Part shown: positions 1-7,726 of the stretch, piece after piece
Layout of the letters: each line of letters begins with the position of its first letter
Position numbering within the stretch: position 1 is the stretch's first letter
Source: Chlorobiaceae bacterium
Lineage (GTDB): Bacteria > Bacteroidota > Ignavibacteria > Ignavibacteriales > Ignavibacteriaceae
NCBI GenBank assembly: GCA_013824085.1
Contig: PNNF01000006.1
Location: forward strand, 45,001-94,342
Length of the DNA stretch: 49,342 nucleotides
Direction: 5' to 3'
Notes under the pieces: generated by a model
Database searches by the model: none
Seen by the model: the letters and a program-made list of their open reading frames with translations, nothing else
Told to the model about the DNA's origin: nothing
Translations under genes and position numbers: made by a program

Positions 1-1268
1 ATAAAATCTCCTGCCTCAATTACATAAGCTATATTATCTTCTATCAATGTCCAACTTCTCGTTTTTCCATGTATTAAATATATTTCATCTTTTGCTGTAG
101 CTCCTGTACCACCAGCATTGTTTATATAATAATTAACATCTGCCCCTTCTTTAAAATTTACATACCCCGGATTATTTACCTGCCCATAGACGTAAACCAA
201 ATTTATCTGCTCTGGTATATGTATTACATCTCCATCTCTTACTATGAAGTTACTCTCCATAGATTTGTCATCAAACAATTTTGCAAAATCAAGTGCTGCG
301 TTTGCTCTAGAAAATCTGAGTCTATTATCTATCAAAAATGTTAGTGAATCTTCATCTGTAATATTTGCCATTCGACGCATCAATAGTTCTTCAAAATTTT
401 CACTTATCATTAGCGGTACAAACGCCGAAATACCTCTTATCAGTTCAGCCCTTTTAAGATCTGCATTATCCCTAAATCCACCGGCTTTTTTTATGACCTC
501 CAATAATGTAGTGTTATTCTTAGTTATTGGTATGAAGCCAGGTTTACTAACTTCGCCATATATCAAAATTTTAAAATCTTCCCTTCTCGGTTCTGTAGCT
601 GAAAAGATAATTCTATCTCCTCGCTTCAATGAAGGATTTTCATTTATATGAAAAAATAATTTTTCTTCATTGTTTCCGTCATAACTCAAGCGACTAATAA
701 TAATAGTATCAACTCCTTCATAAGCTGGGTTTAAGCCTTGAGAAAGGAATATAACATCTTGAAGTTTATCTCCTTCAACGAATTGAATTTTACCGGGTCT
801 ATTAATTGCACCAGAAACAAAAATGAAATTGTTTTCTGGATTTAATCTAGGGAAGATAATTACGTCGTCATTTTTAAGAAATGGATTATACTTAAAATCA
901 CCGCTTATTCTAAATTTAGCTAAGTCTAATTTTTGTTCTGTTCCATCTGTACGCTTTAGAGTAATATCCCTCAAAGCAAAATCGTGTTCATATAATTCTC
1001 TATTGCGACGAAACTCTTCTGGTAATTCTTCAAGCTTTGTAATTGTGCTTGCTTGAAAATAAACTCGAGTTACATATTGATCAACTCGTTCATTTATTAA
1101 TGCTGGAAAGGAACCAGTGATAATAAAATCTCCACCAATTGTGACATTGATTGAGGGAGCACCAAGATTTGTTAAACTTAATAAATTGTTTTTTTCTTTT
1201 TCATCTTGTCCCAGTACCAAAATATTTGCGAAGCAGATAAAAAAAATACACTTGATAATTGTTTTCAT
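1..1268 (-). CDS. SLBB-domain polysaccharide export protein, partial (C-terminus beyond window edge)
   Basis: The frame runs open from an ATG at 1268 to the window edge, about 422 codons with no stop. It starts with a signal peptide (MKTIIKCIFFICFANILVLG). I see three SLBB-like repeats, each with a short beta-strand followed by a G-x-[VI]-x-x-P-G-type core: around residue 150 (FVSGAINRPGKI), 237 (IYGEVSKPGF) and 361 (VYGQVNNPGYVNF). Proteins of this type form the periplasmic or outer-membrane part of capsule and exopolysaccharide exporters (Wza/BexD group). It lies 10 bases downstream of rfbB on the same strand, which fits a surface-polysaccharide operon. A clear N-terminal Poly_export domain is not obvious, so the exact subfamily is uncertain. 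Confidence 0.8.
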   Translation of the reverse strand, partial: MKTIIKCIFFICFANILVLGQDEKEKNNLLSLTNLGAPSINVTIGGDFIITGSFPALINERVDQYVTRVYFQASTITKLEELPEEFRRNRELYEHDFALRDITLKRTDGTEQKLDLAKFRISGDFKYNPFLKNDDVIIFPRLNPENNFIFVSGAINRPGKIQFVEGDKLQDVIFLSQGLNPAYEGVDTIIISRLSYDGNNEEKLFFHINENPSLKRGDRIIFSATEPRREDFKILIYGEVSKPGFIPITKNNTTLLEVIKKAGGFRDNADLKRAELIRGISAFVPLMISENFEELLMRRMANITDEDSLTFLIDNRLRFSRANAALDFAKLFDDKSMESNFIVRDGDVIHIPEQINLVYVYGQVNNPGYVNFKEGADVNYYINNAGGTGATAKDEIYLIHGKTRSWTLIEDNIAYVIEAGDF

Positions 1269-1278
1269 ATTTCCTCAG

Positions 1279-2298
1279 TTAAATTAATCTTTCACCATAT
1301 TGAACATTAAAATAATTCCTATACTCACCAGTGATAATTCGATTCCACCAAGCTTGATTTTTCAGATACCACTCAACAGTCATTGCAATTGCGTTCTCAA
1401 ATGAGTTTAGTGGCGCCCAACCGATTTCATTGCTTATCTTGGAGGAATCAATCGCATATCTTCTATCGTGCCCTGGACGGTCTTTTACATATTGAATTAA
1501 TTCTTCTGATTTGTTCAACAACTTTAATATCATTTTAATAATTTCAATATTTGGCATCTCGCTACTTGCACCAATATTATAAACTTCTCCAAACTTTCCT
1601 TTTTCCAATACTAACTCTATCGCTCGATTATGATCATCAACATAAATCCAATCTCTTACGTTTAATCCATCACCATAGACGGGAAGTTTTTTATCATTCA
1701 AAGAATTGATAATCATCAGCGGTATCAATTTTTCAGGAAACTGAAATGGTCCATAATTATTCGAACATCTTGTAACTAATATTGGCATTCCAAATGTATG
1801 ATAGAATGAAAGAGCCATCATATCTGCTGAAGCTTTGGATGCTGAGTAGGGGCTATTTGGAGAAATTGGTGTGCTCTCAGTGAACAATCCAGTCGTTCCT
1901 AAACTTCCATACACTTCATCAGTTGAGACTTGCAGAAATTTTTCGATTCCATATTTTTTTGCAACTTCGAGAAGTACGTTTGTTCCCATCACATTCGTTT
2001 GATAAAAAATTGCAGACCCAAGTATGCTTCTATCCACATGTGATTCGGCAGCAAAATTAATTACATAATCAAATTTATATTTTTGGAAAAGATATTCAAC
2101 CAGTTCGAAATTATTTATATCTCCTTTAACAAAAGTGTAATTCGATTTTTTATCTGACTCTTTTAAGTTTTCAAGATTACCAGCATAAGTAAGTTTGTCC
2201 AGATTTATAATCTGCCAATCATCTCTATTTGTTAAAATTTGATTAATGAAGTTTGAGCCAATAAATCCAGCTCCACCAGTGATTAAAATGTTTTTCAC
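1279..2298 (-). CDS. rfbB: dTDP-glucose 4,6-dehydratase
   Basis: This short-chain dehydrogenase-fold enzyme converts dTDP-glucose to dTDP-4-keto-6-deoxyglucose, the entry step to dTDP-rhamnose and other deoxysugars. Its 339 residues match the family length. The NAD-binding motif TGGAGFIGS is at 7-15. The catalytic STDE lies at 125-128, with Asp127-Glu128 typical of the dehydratase. The YxxxK pair is Tyr151/Lys155, and a substrate-binding RCSNNYGPFQFPEKLIP segment follows. The start is GTG, with an AAAGGG-like ribosome site upstream. The gene follows a probable outer-membrane protein gene by 12 bases and precedes the SLBB export gene by 10 bases, so the three are probably co-transcribed. The rhamnose partners rfbA, rfbC and rfbD are not in the window. 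Confidence 0.95.
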   Translation of the reverse strand: MKNILITGGAGFIGSNFINQILTNRDDWQIINLDKLTYAGNLENLKESDKKSNYTFVKGDINNFELVEYLFQKYKFDYVINFAAESHVDRSILGSAIFYQTNVMGTNVLLEVAKKYGIEKFLQVSTDEVYGSLGTTGLFTESTPISPNSPYSASKASADMMALSFYHTFGMPILVTRCSNNYGPFQFPEKLIPLMIINSLNDKKLPVYGDGLNVRDWIYVDDHNRAIELVLEKGKFGEVYNIGASSEMPNIEIIKMILKLLNKSEELIQYVKDRPGHDRRYAIDSSKISNEIGWAPLNSFENAIAMTVEWYLKNQAWWNRIITGEYRNYFNVQYGERLI

Positions 2299-2310
2299 GA
2301 CAGCCCTTTT

Positions 2311-3039
2311 TTAATATGAGAAAAATCCAATAAAAACACCTGATTGAATAAAGAATGAATCACCAGCAGCATTATCAGGAACACCATTTACAATTAAATT
2401 TTTTTCTACTTGCCATTCATTGCCAAAATTAAATGAATACCCCGCTCCTATTCTCATCGAGACAAATCGATAAATATTATAATCGATGTTTATGGTTGGA
2501 GAGAGTAGAATGAAATTATTTTTTATTACACGACTAAAATTTTGGGTTGAGCTGAGTGGATCTGAAATTTCCCTCCAAATTCCATCCCACGAAAATTCGC
2601 CTTTATTCCGACTTAACTCTAATTGTTGTCCTCCCCATCCGAGTATCATTCCAAATGACAAAGCGAATGAACGAATTAATGGGAAGGTATATTCTGCAGT
2701 GATGCCAGCAAAGTTTTGCGAATATTTTGCAACATTATTAAATCCATTTACAACCTTTGACTCTTTGTTAGAGCCACCAAAACCCATTCCTCCTAAGCGA
2801 AGATTAGGCACAAATCCAACATAAATAAATCCAGCTCCACCTGAAGAAAAAAATCCTGATGAAGAAAATTCATCGGTACCAAAATTTTTTAGCTGTGGAT
2901 TTATAAAATCAAAATTTCGTATCACCCAGACTGGTGTGTATCCAACACCAAATCCAAATGGAGAATCGAAATAAGTTTTTTCTTGCGAAAAATTATTTAT
3001 AGAAATAAAAAAAAGGAGCAAAATTATTTTTGATCGCAT
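2311..3039 (-). CDS. probable outer-membrane beta-barrel protein, unknown function
   Basis: A 242-residue protein with a signal peptide (residues 1 to about 19, ending NNFSQ). It then alternates glycine- and aromatic-rich stretches with an aromatic end (FIGFFSY), the pattern of a small outer-membrane beta-barrel. I do not recognise a family. It sits directly upstream of rfbB and the SLBB export gene, so a role at the cell surface is plausible but only inferred. The ATG at 3039 gives a full signal peptide. A -7-like TAAGTTTG lies about 52 bases upstream. Confidence 0.6.
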   Translation of the reverse strand: MRSKIILLLFFISINNFSQEKTYFDSPFGFGVGYTPVWVIRNFDFINPQLKNFGTDEFSSSGFFSSGGAGFIYVGFVPNLRLGGMGFGGSNKESKVVNGFNNVAKYSQNFAGITAEYTFPLIRSFALSFGMILGWGGQQLELSRNKGEFSWDGIWREISDPLSSTQNFSRVIKNNFILLSPTINIDYNIYRFVSMRIGAGYSFNFGNEWQVEKNLIVNGVPDNAAGDSFFIQSGVFIGFFSY

Positions 3040-3523
3040 ATCGATATTAATTATTATTTAGTTTCATAAAGTCAAATCATTTAATTATTTCAAACTTAAA
3101 AATATAAATTTTTTACTCTCATTTCAACTTACTTTATTTTAAATAAATTAATCTGGGGAAAAATATTAACAAAGAAAGAAGAACAAACTTGAAGTAATTT
3201 CCAATATTAGAAAATTTCATGCTGTGAAGATAAAATAATTTTTCGCTTGTTATGAAATATTTTTTTTCATTGAATATGAGATGCTTAATACTAAAAGAAA
3301 AAAGCAGACTCTCTGGGATTTTTTTAAAAGGATTCAGAGTCAATAATTAAAACAGATTAAGAAATCATTCTAACTACTCAAATATTCTAACCTTTAATCA
3401 TAATGCCGTTTTACGGTAATTGTGACTCAATTTAATATTGGAGATATCATAATTCATTAAGTGAAAAAAAATAGATATTTTTTACAAATCATTATTTCCA
3501 CAGTCGTAAAACTTACCTATTCC
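3040..3523. other. 484-base stretch without a convincing gene
   Basis: This very AT-rich interval lies between the MBOAT gene and the outer-membrane protein gene. It holds one minus-strand frame of 69 codons (3134-3343, TTG start, no ribosome site) whose end is hydrophobic. I recognise no family in it and do not call it. A tiny palindrome, CCGT-TTT-ACGG, sits near 3404. The only regulatory candidate is TAAGTTTG on the minus strand at 3091-3098. Confidence 0.6.
3091..3098 (-). promoter_or_regulatory. possible -7 element (TAAGTTTG) for the outer-membrane protein/rfbB genes
   Basis: Reading on the minus strand, TAAGTTTG matches the Bacteroidota -7 consensus TAnnTTTG and lies 52 bases before the ATG at 3039. 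No TTTG is found about 19 bases upstream, so only half of the promoter is supported. Confidence 0.35.
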
Positions 3524-5023
3524 CTAAAATTGAAAATAGATAAATGGTTGCATGTCAGCTGATTTTACTTGGATAACTAACCAAATCATTCCAGCTAAAA
3601 TTAACGCTTGAAGTATCATTGGTGTTTTTATCAAAATGTTCTCAGTTATAACTTCCCACGACTTTGGCAAAAAATGTGTTCCAAAACCAATTATCAATAA
3701 CAAAACTATTTCGTCATATGCAACTACAAATTGTCTAAAAACTTCAGCATTATAAAAATTTAAAATCTGATGAAACATATTCATCGTATATTCAAGCGAA
3801 GGTGATCTAAATAAAACCGCAGTAAAACAGAGTAAATGAAATGTAAAAAGTACCTGAATAACTCTGAAGAATTTATATTTGCTGACTCCCAATTTGCTCC
3901 AAAGATTTTGTCTAAACTTTTGAGTGGTCAAACCAATTATTAAATAAATACTGTGCAACAAACCAAAAATAATAAATGTCCAATTGGGACCATGCCATAA
4001 CCCGACAATAAAAAATGTTACAAGAATCGCAAGAGAAGTTCCCGCCATTCTCATATTTCTGAACTTAATTTGCAGCGGCTTGAAAACAAAATCTAATAAC
4101 CAAGTCGATAAAGACAAATGCCATCTTCTCCAATAATCCGAAACACTGTTGGCTCTGAAGGGCTTGTTAAAATTGTCCATCAATTTATAACCGAACAATA
4201 GAGCAACTCCCATCGCCATATCTGTGTAACCCGAAAAATCACAATACGCTTGAAGTGCGAAGGCATACATCGCTAAATGATTTTCAACACCAGTATATCT
4301 CAAAGGAAAATCAAAAACTCGATCAGTAAAATTTAATGCTAAGTAATCTGCGATTACAAATTTTTTAAATAGTCCGCACAATATTAAAAACAAAGCTCGT
4401 CCAACATCTTCGCTTAGAACAATTCTTTCAGTAGCAATTTGCGGAAGTATATTTGAGGCTCTGTCTATTGGTCCCATTTGAGTATTTGCAAAGAAGCAGA
4501 CGAAAAGTGTAAAGTCTCTCAAGCTATCGGTTGGCTCAAGCATCTCAAGATAAATTTCAATTACATAGCTCATCGCCTTGAAAGTAAAAAATGAAATTCC
4601 AATTGGCAAAAAGATATTTAGTGGATCAAATTGCCCAACATTCAGATCAGTCAATATTTGCAGTATGAAATTCGTGTACTTGAAGTAACCCAATATTCCA
4701 AGATTAAGAGCAATCGTTACAACAAAGATTAATGTTTTTATCGATTGCGTTTTTGCATTGAAGATAAACTTGCCCGAATAAAAATTAAAAAGTGACGAAG
4801 CAAGAAGGATGAAAAAAAATAATCCCGAAGATTTATAATAAAAAAAGATAGAGAAGAGAATTAATAAATATATTCTTGCTGCTCTACTTTTTGCAAAGAG
4901 ACGATAAAAAACTAAGACGAAGAAGAAACTGAAAAGAAATAAACTAGAGCCAAACAAAAGTGGATCTCCAGGTACATACTCAAAAAGTCCCCAAAATTTT
5001 TGCCAGTCAATCGGAAAAAACAT
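3524..5023 (-). CDS. MBOAT-family membrane-bound O-acyltransferase (DltB/AlgI-like)
   Basis: A 499-residue polytopic membrane protein with about ten or more hydrophobic segments. It carries the MBOAT landmarks: DFSGYTDMAMG (262-272), SDYWRRWHLSLSTWL (295-309) and GLWHGPNWTF (341-350), whose His344 is the expected catalytic histidine. Enzymes of this family (AlgI, DltB, PatA) move an acyl group across the membrane onto a polysaccharide or teichoic acid. An acyl carrier protein and two SGNH proteins lie just upstream on the same strand, which is why I favour a DltB-like partner of that carrier. The start is well set: GGAG lies about 8 bases before ATG 5023. A terminator-like hairpin at 5053-5083 separates it from the acyl carrier gene. 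The acyl donor and acceptor cannot be read from the sequence. Confidence 0.88.
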   Translation of the reverse strand: MFFPIDWQKFWGLFEYVPGDPLLFGSSLFLFSFFFVLVFYRLFAKSRAARIYLLILFSIFFYYKSSGLFFFILLASSLFNFYSGKFIFNAKTQSIKTLIFVVTIALNLGILGYFKYTNFILQILTDLNVGQFDPLNIFLPIGISFFTFKAMSYVIEIYLEMLEPTDSLRDFTLFVCFFANTQMGPIDRASNILPQIATERIVLSEDVGRALFLILCGLFKKFVIADYLALNFTDRVFDFPLRYTGVENHLAMYAFALQAYCDFSGYTDMAMGVALLFGYKLMDNFNKPFRANSVSDYWRRWHLSLSTWLLDFVFKPLQIKFRNMRMAGTSLAILVTFFIVGLWHGPNWTFIIFGLLHSIYLIIGLTTQKFRQNLWSKLGVSKYKFFRVIQVLFTFHLLCFTAVLFRSPSLEYTMNMFHQILNFYNAEVFRQFVVAYDEIVLLLIIGFGTHFLPKSWEVITENILIKTPMILQALILAGMIWLVIQVKSADMQPFIYFQF

Positions 5024-5052
5024 TTATCTACTCCAGATAATTTTAACAAAAA

Positions 5053-5083
5053 AAAAGGAACGAAAAATAATTTCATTCCTTTT
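5053..5083 (-). terminator. intrinsic terminator after the acyl carrier protein gene
   Basis: A 13-base stem (5053-5065 with 5071-5083, one G-U wobble) and a 5-base loop are followed on the minus strand by a run of T (5048-5056 partly shared with the stem). It lies 25 bases past the acyl carrier stop and 30 bases before the MBOAT start, so MBOAT expression should depend on read-through or its own promoter. Confidence 0.7.
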
Positions 5084-5107
5084 AAAAAATCTTATAGGTT
5101 CAAAATA

Positions 5108-5341
5108 TCAATTTACAATTTTAGAATCAATTAGTTTTTGTAAATCGCCAATGTTTTTAGCTTTTAGAATTTCAATTCCTTTAAATTTAATTCCAAAATC
5201 TTTTTCTACAGCAAGAATAATATTGATATGATTTAGTGAATCCCAGCCCGGCACTTGGCTAGCAACAGTTTCATCCTTAATATCAAAATCACTTAAGTTT
5301 AATTGTTCTAAAATTACTTTTTTCAATTTATCAGAAATCAT
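5108..5341 (-). CDS. acyl carrier protein (dedicated, DltC-like)
   Basis: A 77-residue acidic four-helix carrier. The phosphopantetheine attachment motif is WDSLNHI at 33-39, with Ser35 as the attachment residue. The housekeeping fatty-acid ACP usually has a DSLDTVE-like motif and is encoded beside fabF; here the motif is DSLNHI and the neighbours are an MBOAT enzyme and SGNH proteins. That context points to a dedicated carrier handing an acyl or amino-acyl group to the membrane acyltransferase, as DltC does for DltB. No adenylating enzyme (DltA-like) is present in the window, so what loads it is unknown. Confidence 0.88.
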   Translation of the reverse strand: MISDKLKKVILEQLNLSDFDIKDETVASQVPGWDSLNHINIILAVEKDFGIKFKGIEILKAKNIGDLQKLIDSKIVN

Positions 5342-5360
5342 TTTATTAACCCATTACTAT

Positions 5361-6806
5361 TTATTTATAATTGTTGTAAGCATTCATCAGAGTTTGATAA
5401 ACAATTTGAGCCATTCTTTTTGAACCTTCATAATTAAGATGTCCATAATCTTTGGCAGCTAAATTTGCGTTAACCCATTGAGTCATAGAATTCATTCCGC
5501 CCATTGCATCAAATTTATTCCAGTAAGCGACGCCTGTTTGTTCTGCAACTTTTTTCTGAATCTCCATCAATCGCAAAGCATTCGGATCAGTAATAAATCT
5601 TGTTCCTCTCTTAATCGCTTTGTCACCAACGCCAACAATCAAAATACTTGTTTGTGGAAATGCTTCTTTCAAATCATTAATCACTTTAGTTTTTTGATTT
5701 TCATACCAAGTCCAATTAATATTTCCTTGCGCCAACATGTTAGCACCAAATGTAAGTATAATTAATTTATAATCCATTAAACGATTAAACTGTTTTAATG
5801 TGGCAGGCGAAAAATCTCTAAAAGATATTCCAGTATTTCCTCGCCAAGGGAAGTTATCAATATAAACTCCATTGCCTCCATCCAAATTTACACCAAAGAA
5901 TTGAGCTTGATTTGCTTGAGTGGCAGTAATTCTTAAATTTCTCATCTCTTGATTAGTAGCAAGAACTAATTCTTTCACATCAGCGCCAGCCACTAAATTA
6001 GCGGTCTGATCAGCTCCATTGTTCACTGAATATTTTATTTGTGATGCACGAGCATTTGTATAAAAAAGTCTTGCGTTGTTGAATGATCTCGAATTTGCAT
6101 ATGCTGTTCCAGCTTCATATCTAACCCAACTATTATTTGAATTTGGAATTGCAGTAAAGCCATTAAAATTTAATGTAACTCCTTGTGCTCCTCCAGTCAA
6201 AACTGACACGGTTCTCCAATCATTTGAAAAACTATGTTTGGATGAAACTCGAAAAGTAATATCTTGCGAAGTGATTGACATCCAACCAACACCATTGCCG
6301 CCAAATTGACTTTGAAACATTTGTCGAAGATCAGCAGTAACCAAATCTCCTTCATTTCCAGAATCGCTGAAGTCTGCAATTCTAACTTTTCTATTTTTCG
6401 ATTGCTTAAGTGCATCAAAGAAATATTTCATGTTATCGACGTTCCCTGTTATCGGCACATTTGAATTTCCAATTTGTGAGCTGCTCGTTGGCCTACTCGT
6501 AACAAAACCATCTTTGTTTTTTTCGTACCAAGCTGAAAGTAAATTCATATCAAGTTTAGAAAATAATTGCGCATTGTTTAGTTGTATTTCCTCAGTGAGC
6601 TCAAACTCTTTTGAGGGCTTACTTTCTTTATTCATAAAGTCTTGATAGAAAAGTGAATCGGGTTTGATATCCATAAAAAGATCAACGGGCTTAATTTGAT
6701 ATCCAAAAATTTTAGTTTCTTCGGGAAGATTAGAAATGCCCATTAAAAAAATTATCGCAAAACCGATTACCATAAAAGCTCTACTTTTTTCATCATTAAT
6801 TTTCAT
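5361..6806 (-). CDS. membrane-anchored SGNH/GDSL-like hydrolase or acyltransferase
   Basis: A 481-residue protein with one N-terminal membrane anchor (about residues 10-25) and the rest presumably periplasmic. The SGNH blocks are recognisable: block I FSDSGNEGD (146-154) with Ser149 as nucleophile, block III FGAN (353-356), and block V DYGH (453-456) with Asp453/His456. Block I is slightly unusual, with Ser147 where Gly is normal (GDS). Between blocks I and III lies a beta-rich insert (about 180-320). Such proteins commonly work with MBOAT enzymes in O-acetylation or in Dlt-type systems (AlgJ/X, PatB, DltD roles). It is followed 19 bases later by the acyl carrier gene, and AAAGG supports the ATG at 6806. 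A substrate cannot be named. Confidence 0.75.
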   Translation of the reverse strand: MKINDEKSRAFMVIGFAIIFLMGISNLPEETKIFGYQIKPVDLFMDIKPDSLFYQDFMNKESKPSKEFELTEEIQLNNAQLFSKLDMNLLSAWYEKNKDGFVTSRPTSSSQIGNSNVPITGNVDNMKYFFDALKQSKNRKVRIADFSDSGNEGDLVTADLRQMFQSQFGGNGVGWMSITSQDITFRVSSKHSFSNDWRTVSVLTGGAQGVTLNFNGFTAIPNSNNSWVRYEAGTAYANSRSFNNARLFYTNARASQIKYSVNNGADQTANLVAGADVKELVLATNQEMRNLRITATQANQAQFFGVNLDGGNGVYIDNFPWRGNTGISFRDFSPATLKQFNRLMDYKLIILTFGANMLAQGNINWTWYENQKTKVINDLKEAFPQTSILIVGVGDKAIKRGTRFITDPNALRLMEIQKKVAEQTGVAYWNKFDAMGGMNSMTQWVNANLAAKDYGHLNYEGSKRMAQIVYQTLMNAYNNYK

Positions 6807-6876
6807 TGTTGTACCTTTGTTATAAAATTATTTACGCTTAAAAAATAATAATCTGAAATTTTCTATAAAAAAATAT

Positions 6877-7551
6877 TTATTTATAATGACCTAAAATTAA
6901 TAATAATTTATCAAGTTCATTAGCCCAAATTTTATAGCCTCTCCCATTTATATGTCCCCAAGAATTGGTTAGTTCCAATTTGAATGAACCATTCCTCGAC
7001 ATCATCGGAGTAAGATTTAAAAAAGGAATCTTATTTTTTTTACAATATTCTTCGACTACTAAATTTAATATATCAATTTCTTTATTTCGATCTTCAGCTT
7101 GCGGCCAAGAATGGATTACATGAAACGTCGATTGAACTACGACAGAAATATTTCTCTTTTTAATCAACTCTATTAATTGAACATAATTTTGAAAAATTTT
7201 TTCAACGGGAATCCAACTATAAACATCATTCAATCCGCCATTAATTATGACTACTTTTGGTTCAAGATTAAACACAAAATTTAGTCTTGCAATGTATCCT
7301 TCGATAACATCACTAACTACTCCACGAGATACAACATTTTTTCTTCCAAGAAGTTCCCCCCAATCTGCACCTTTTATATTTGAGTCACCTAACAAAACAA
7401 TATCGGCTTGTTTGGTTCTGTAAACTTCAAATAAACTAAGCTCTTGAATATAATTTGGGTTATCTCTAAAAGTAGTTGAATCAATACTATTAGCAAATGA
7501 GACTGAGTAACCAAAAGTTAGAAAATTTAATATTAAAAATATAATTATCAT
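6877..7551 (-). CDS. secreted SGNH-hydrolase-fold protein with altered block V
   Basis: About 224 residues with an N-terminal signal peptide. Numbered from the GTG at 7554, block I is LLGDSNIKG with Ser58, block II includes the conserved Gly at 79-86, block III is GGLND (106-110) and block V is NSWGHINGRGY with His201. The usual Asp three residues before the histidine is Ser198 here, so the catalytic triad may be incomplete or use another acid. The start could be GTG 7554 or ATG 7551; I give the ATG. It is the first gene of the SGNH-SGNH-ACP run that leads to the MBOAT gene. I infer a role in trimming or transferring acyl groups on a surface polymer. Confidence 0.68.
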   Translation of the reverse strand: MIIIFLILNFLTFGYSVSFANSIDSTTFRDNPNYIQELSLFEVYRTKQADIVLLGDSNIKGADWGELLGRKNVVSRGVVSDVIEGYIARLNFVFNLEPKVVIINGGLNDVYSWIPVEKIFQNYVQLIELIKKRNISVVVQSTFHVIHSWPQAEDRNKEIDILNLVVEEYCKKNKIPFLNLTPMMSRNGSFKLELTNSWGHINGRGYKIWANELDKLLLILGHYK

Positions 7552-7676
7552 CACTTAAAAATTTATATTAAAATAGACACACATTTTTTTCGAATTGAAA
7601 TACAGAAGTTTAATTTAGAAAAAAAAATGTTAACAGAAAATTAAATTTTTCAAAAAAAAATTTTAGACAAAAAAAT

Positions 7677-7704
7677 ATCTCTGCTGAAAATAATCAACAG
7701 AGAT
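7677..7704 (-). terminator. intrinsic terminator after pfk
   Basis: On the minus strand ATCTCTGTTG (7704-7695) pairs with CAGCAGAGAT (7686-7677), a 10-base stem with one wobble pair and an 8-base loop. It is followed by A and a run of seven T. It lies about 22 bases past the pfk stop. Confidence 0.78.
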
Positions 7705-7726
7705 ACAAATATTTTCATAAAAAAAA

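Noticed and set aside
244-1056. Plus-strand frames of 135 and 77 codons
   Set aside because: They lie antisense to the SLBB export gene, which has a signal peptide and three clear domain repeats; the plus frames have no family resemblance.
3134-3343. Minus-strand frame of 69 codons with a hydrophobic end
   Set aside because: TTG start, no ribosome site, strongly biased AT-rich composition and no recognisable family; most likely chance in AT-rich intergenic DNA.
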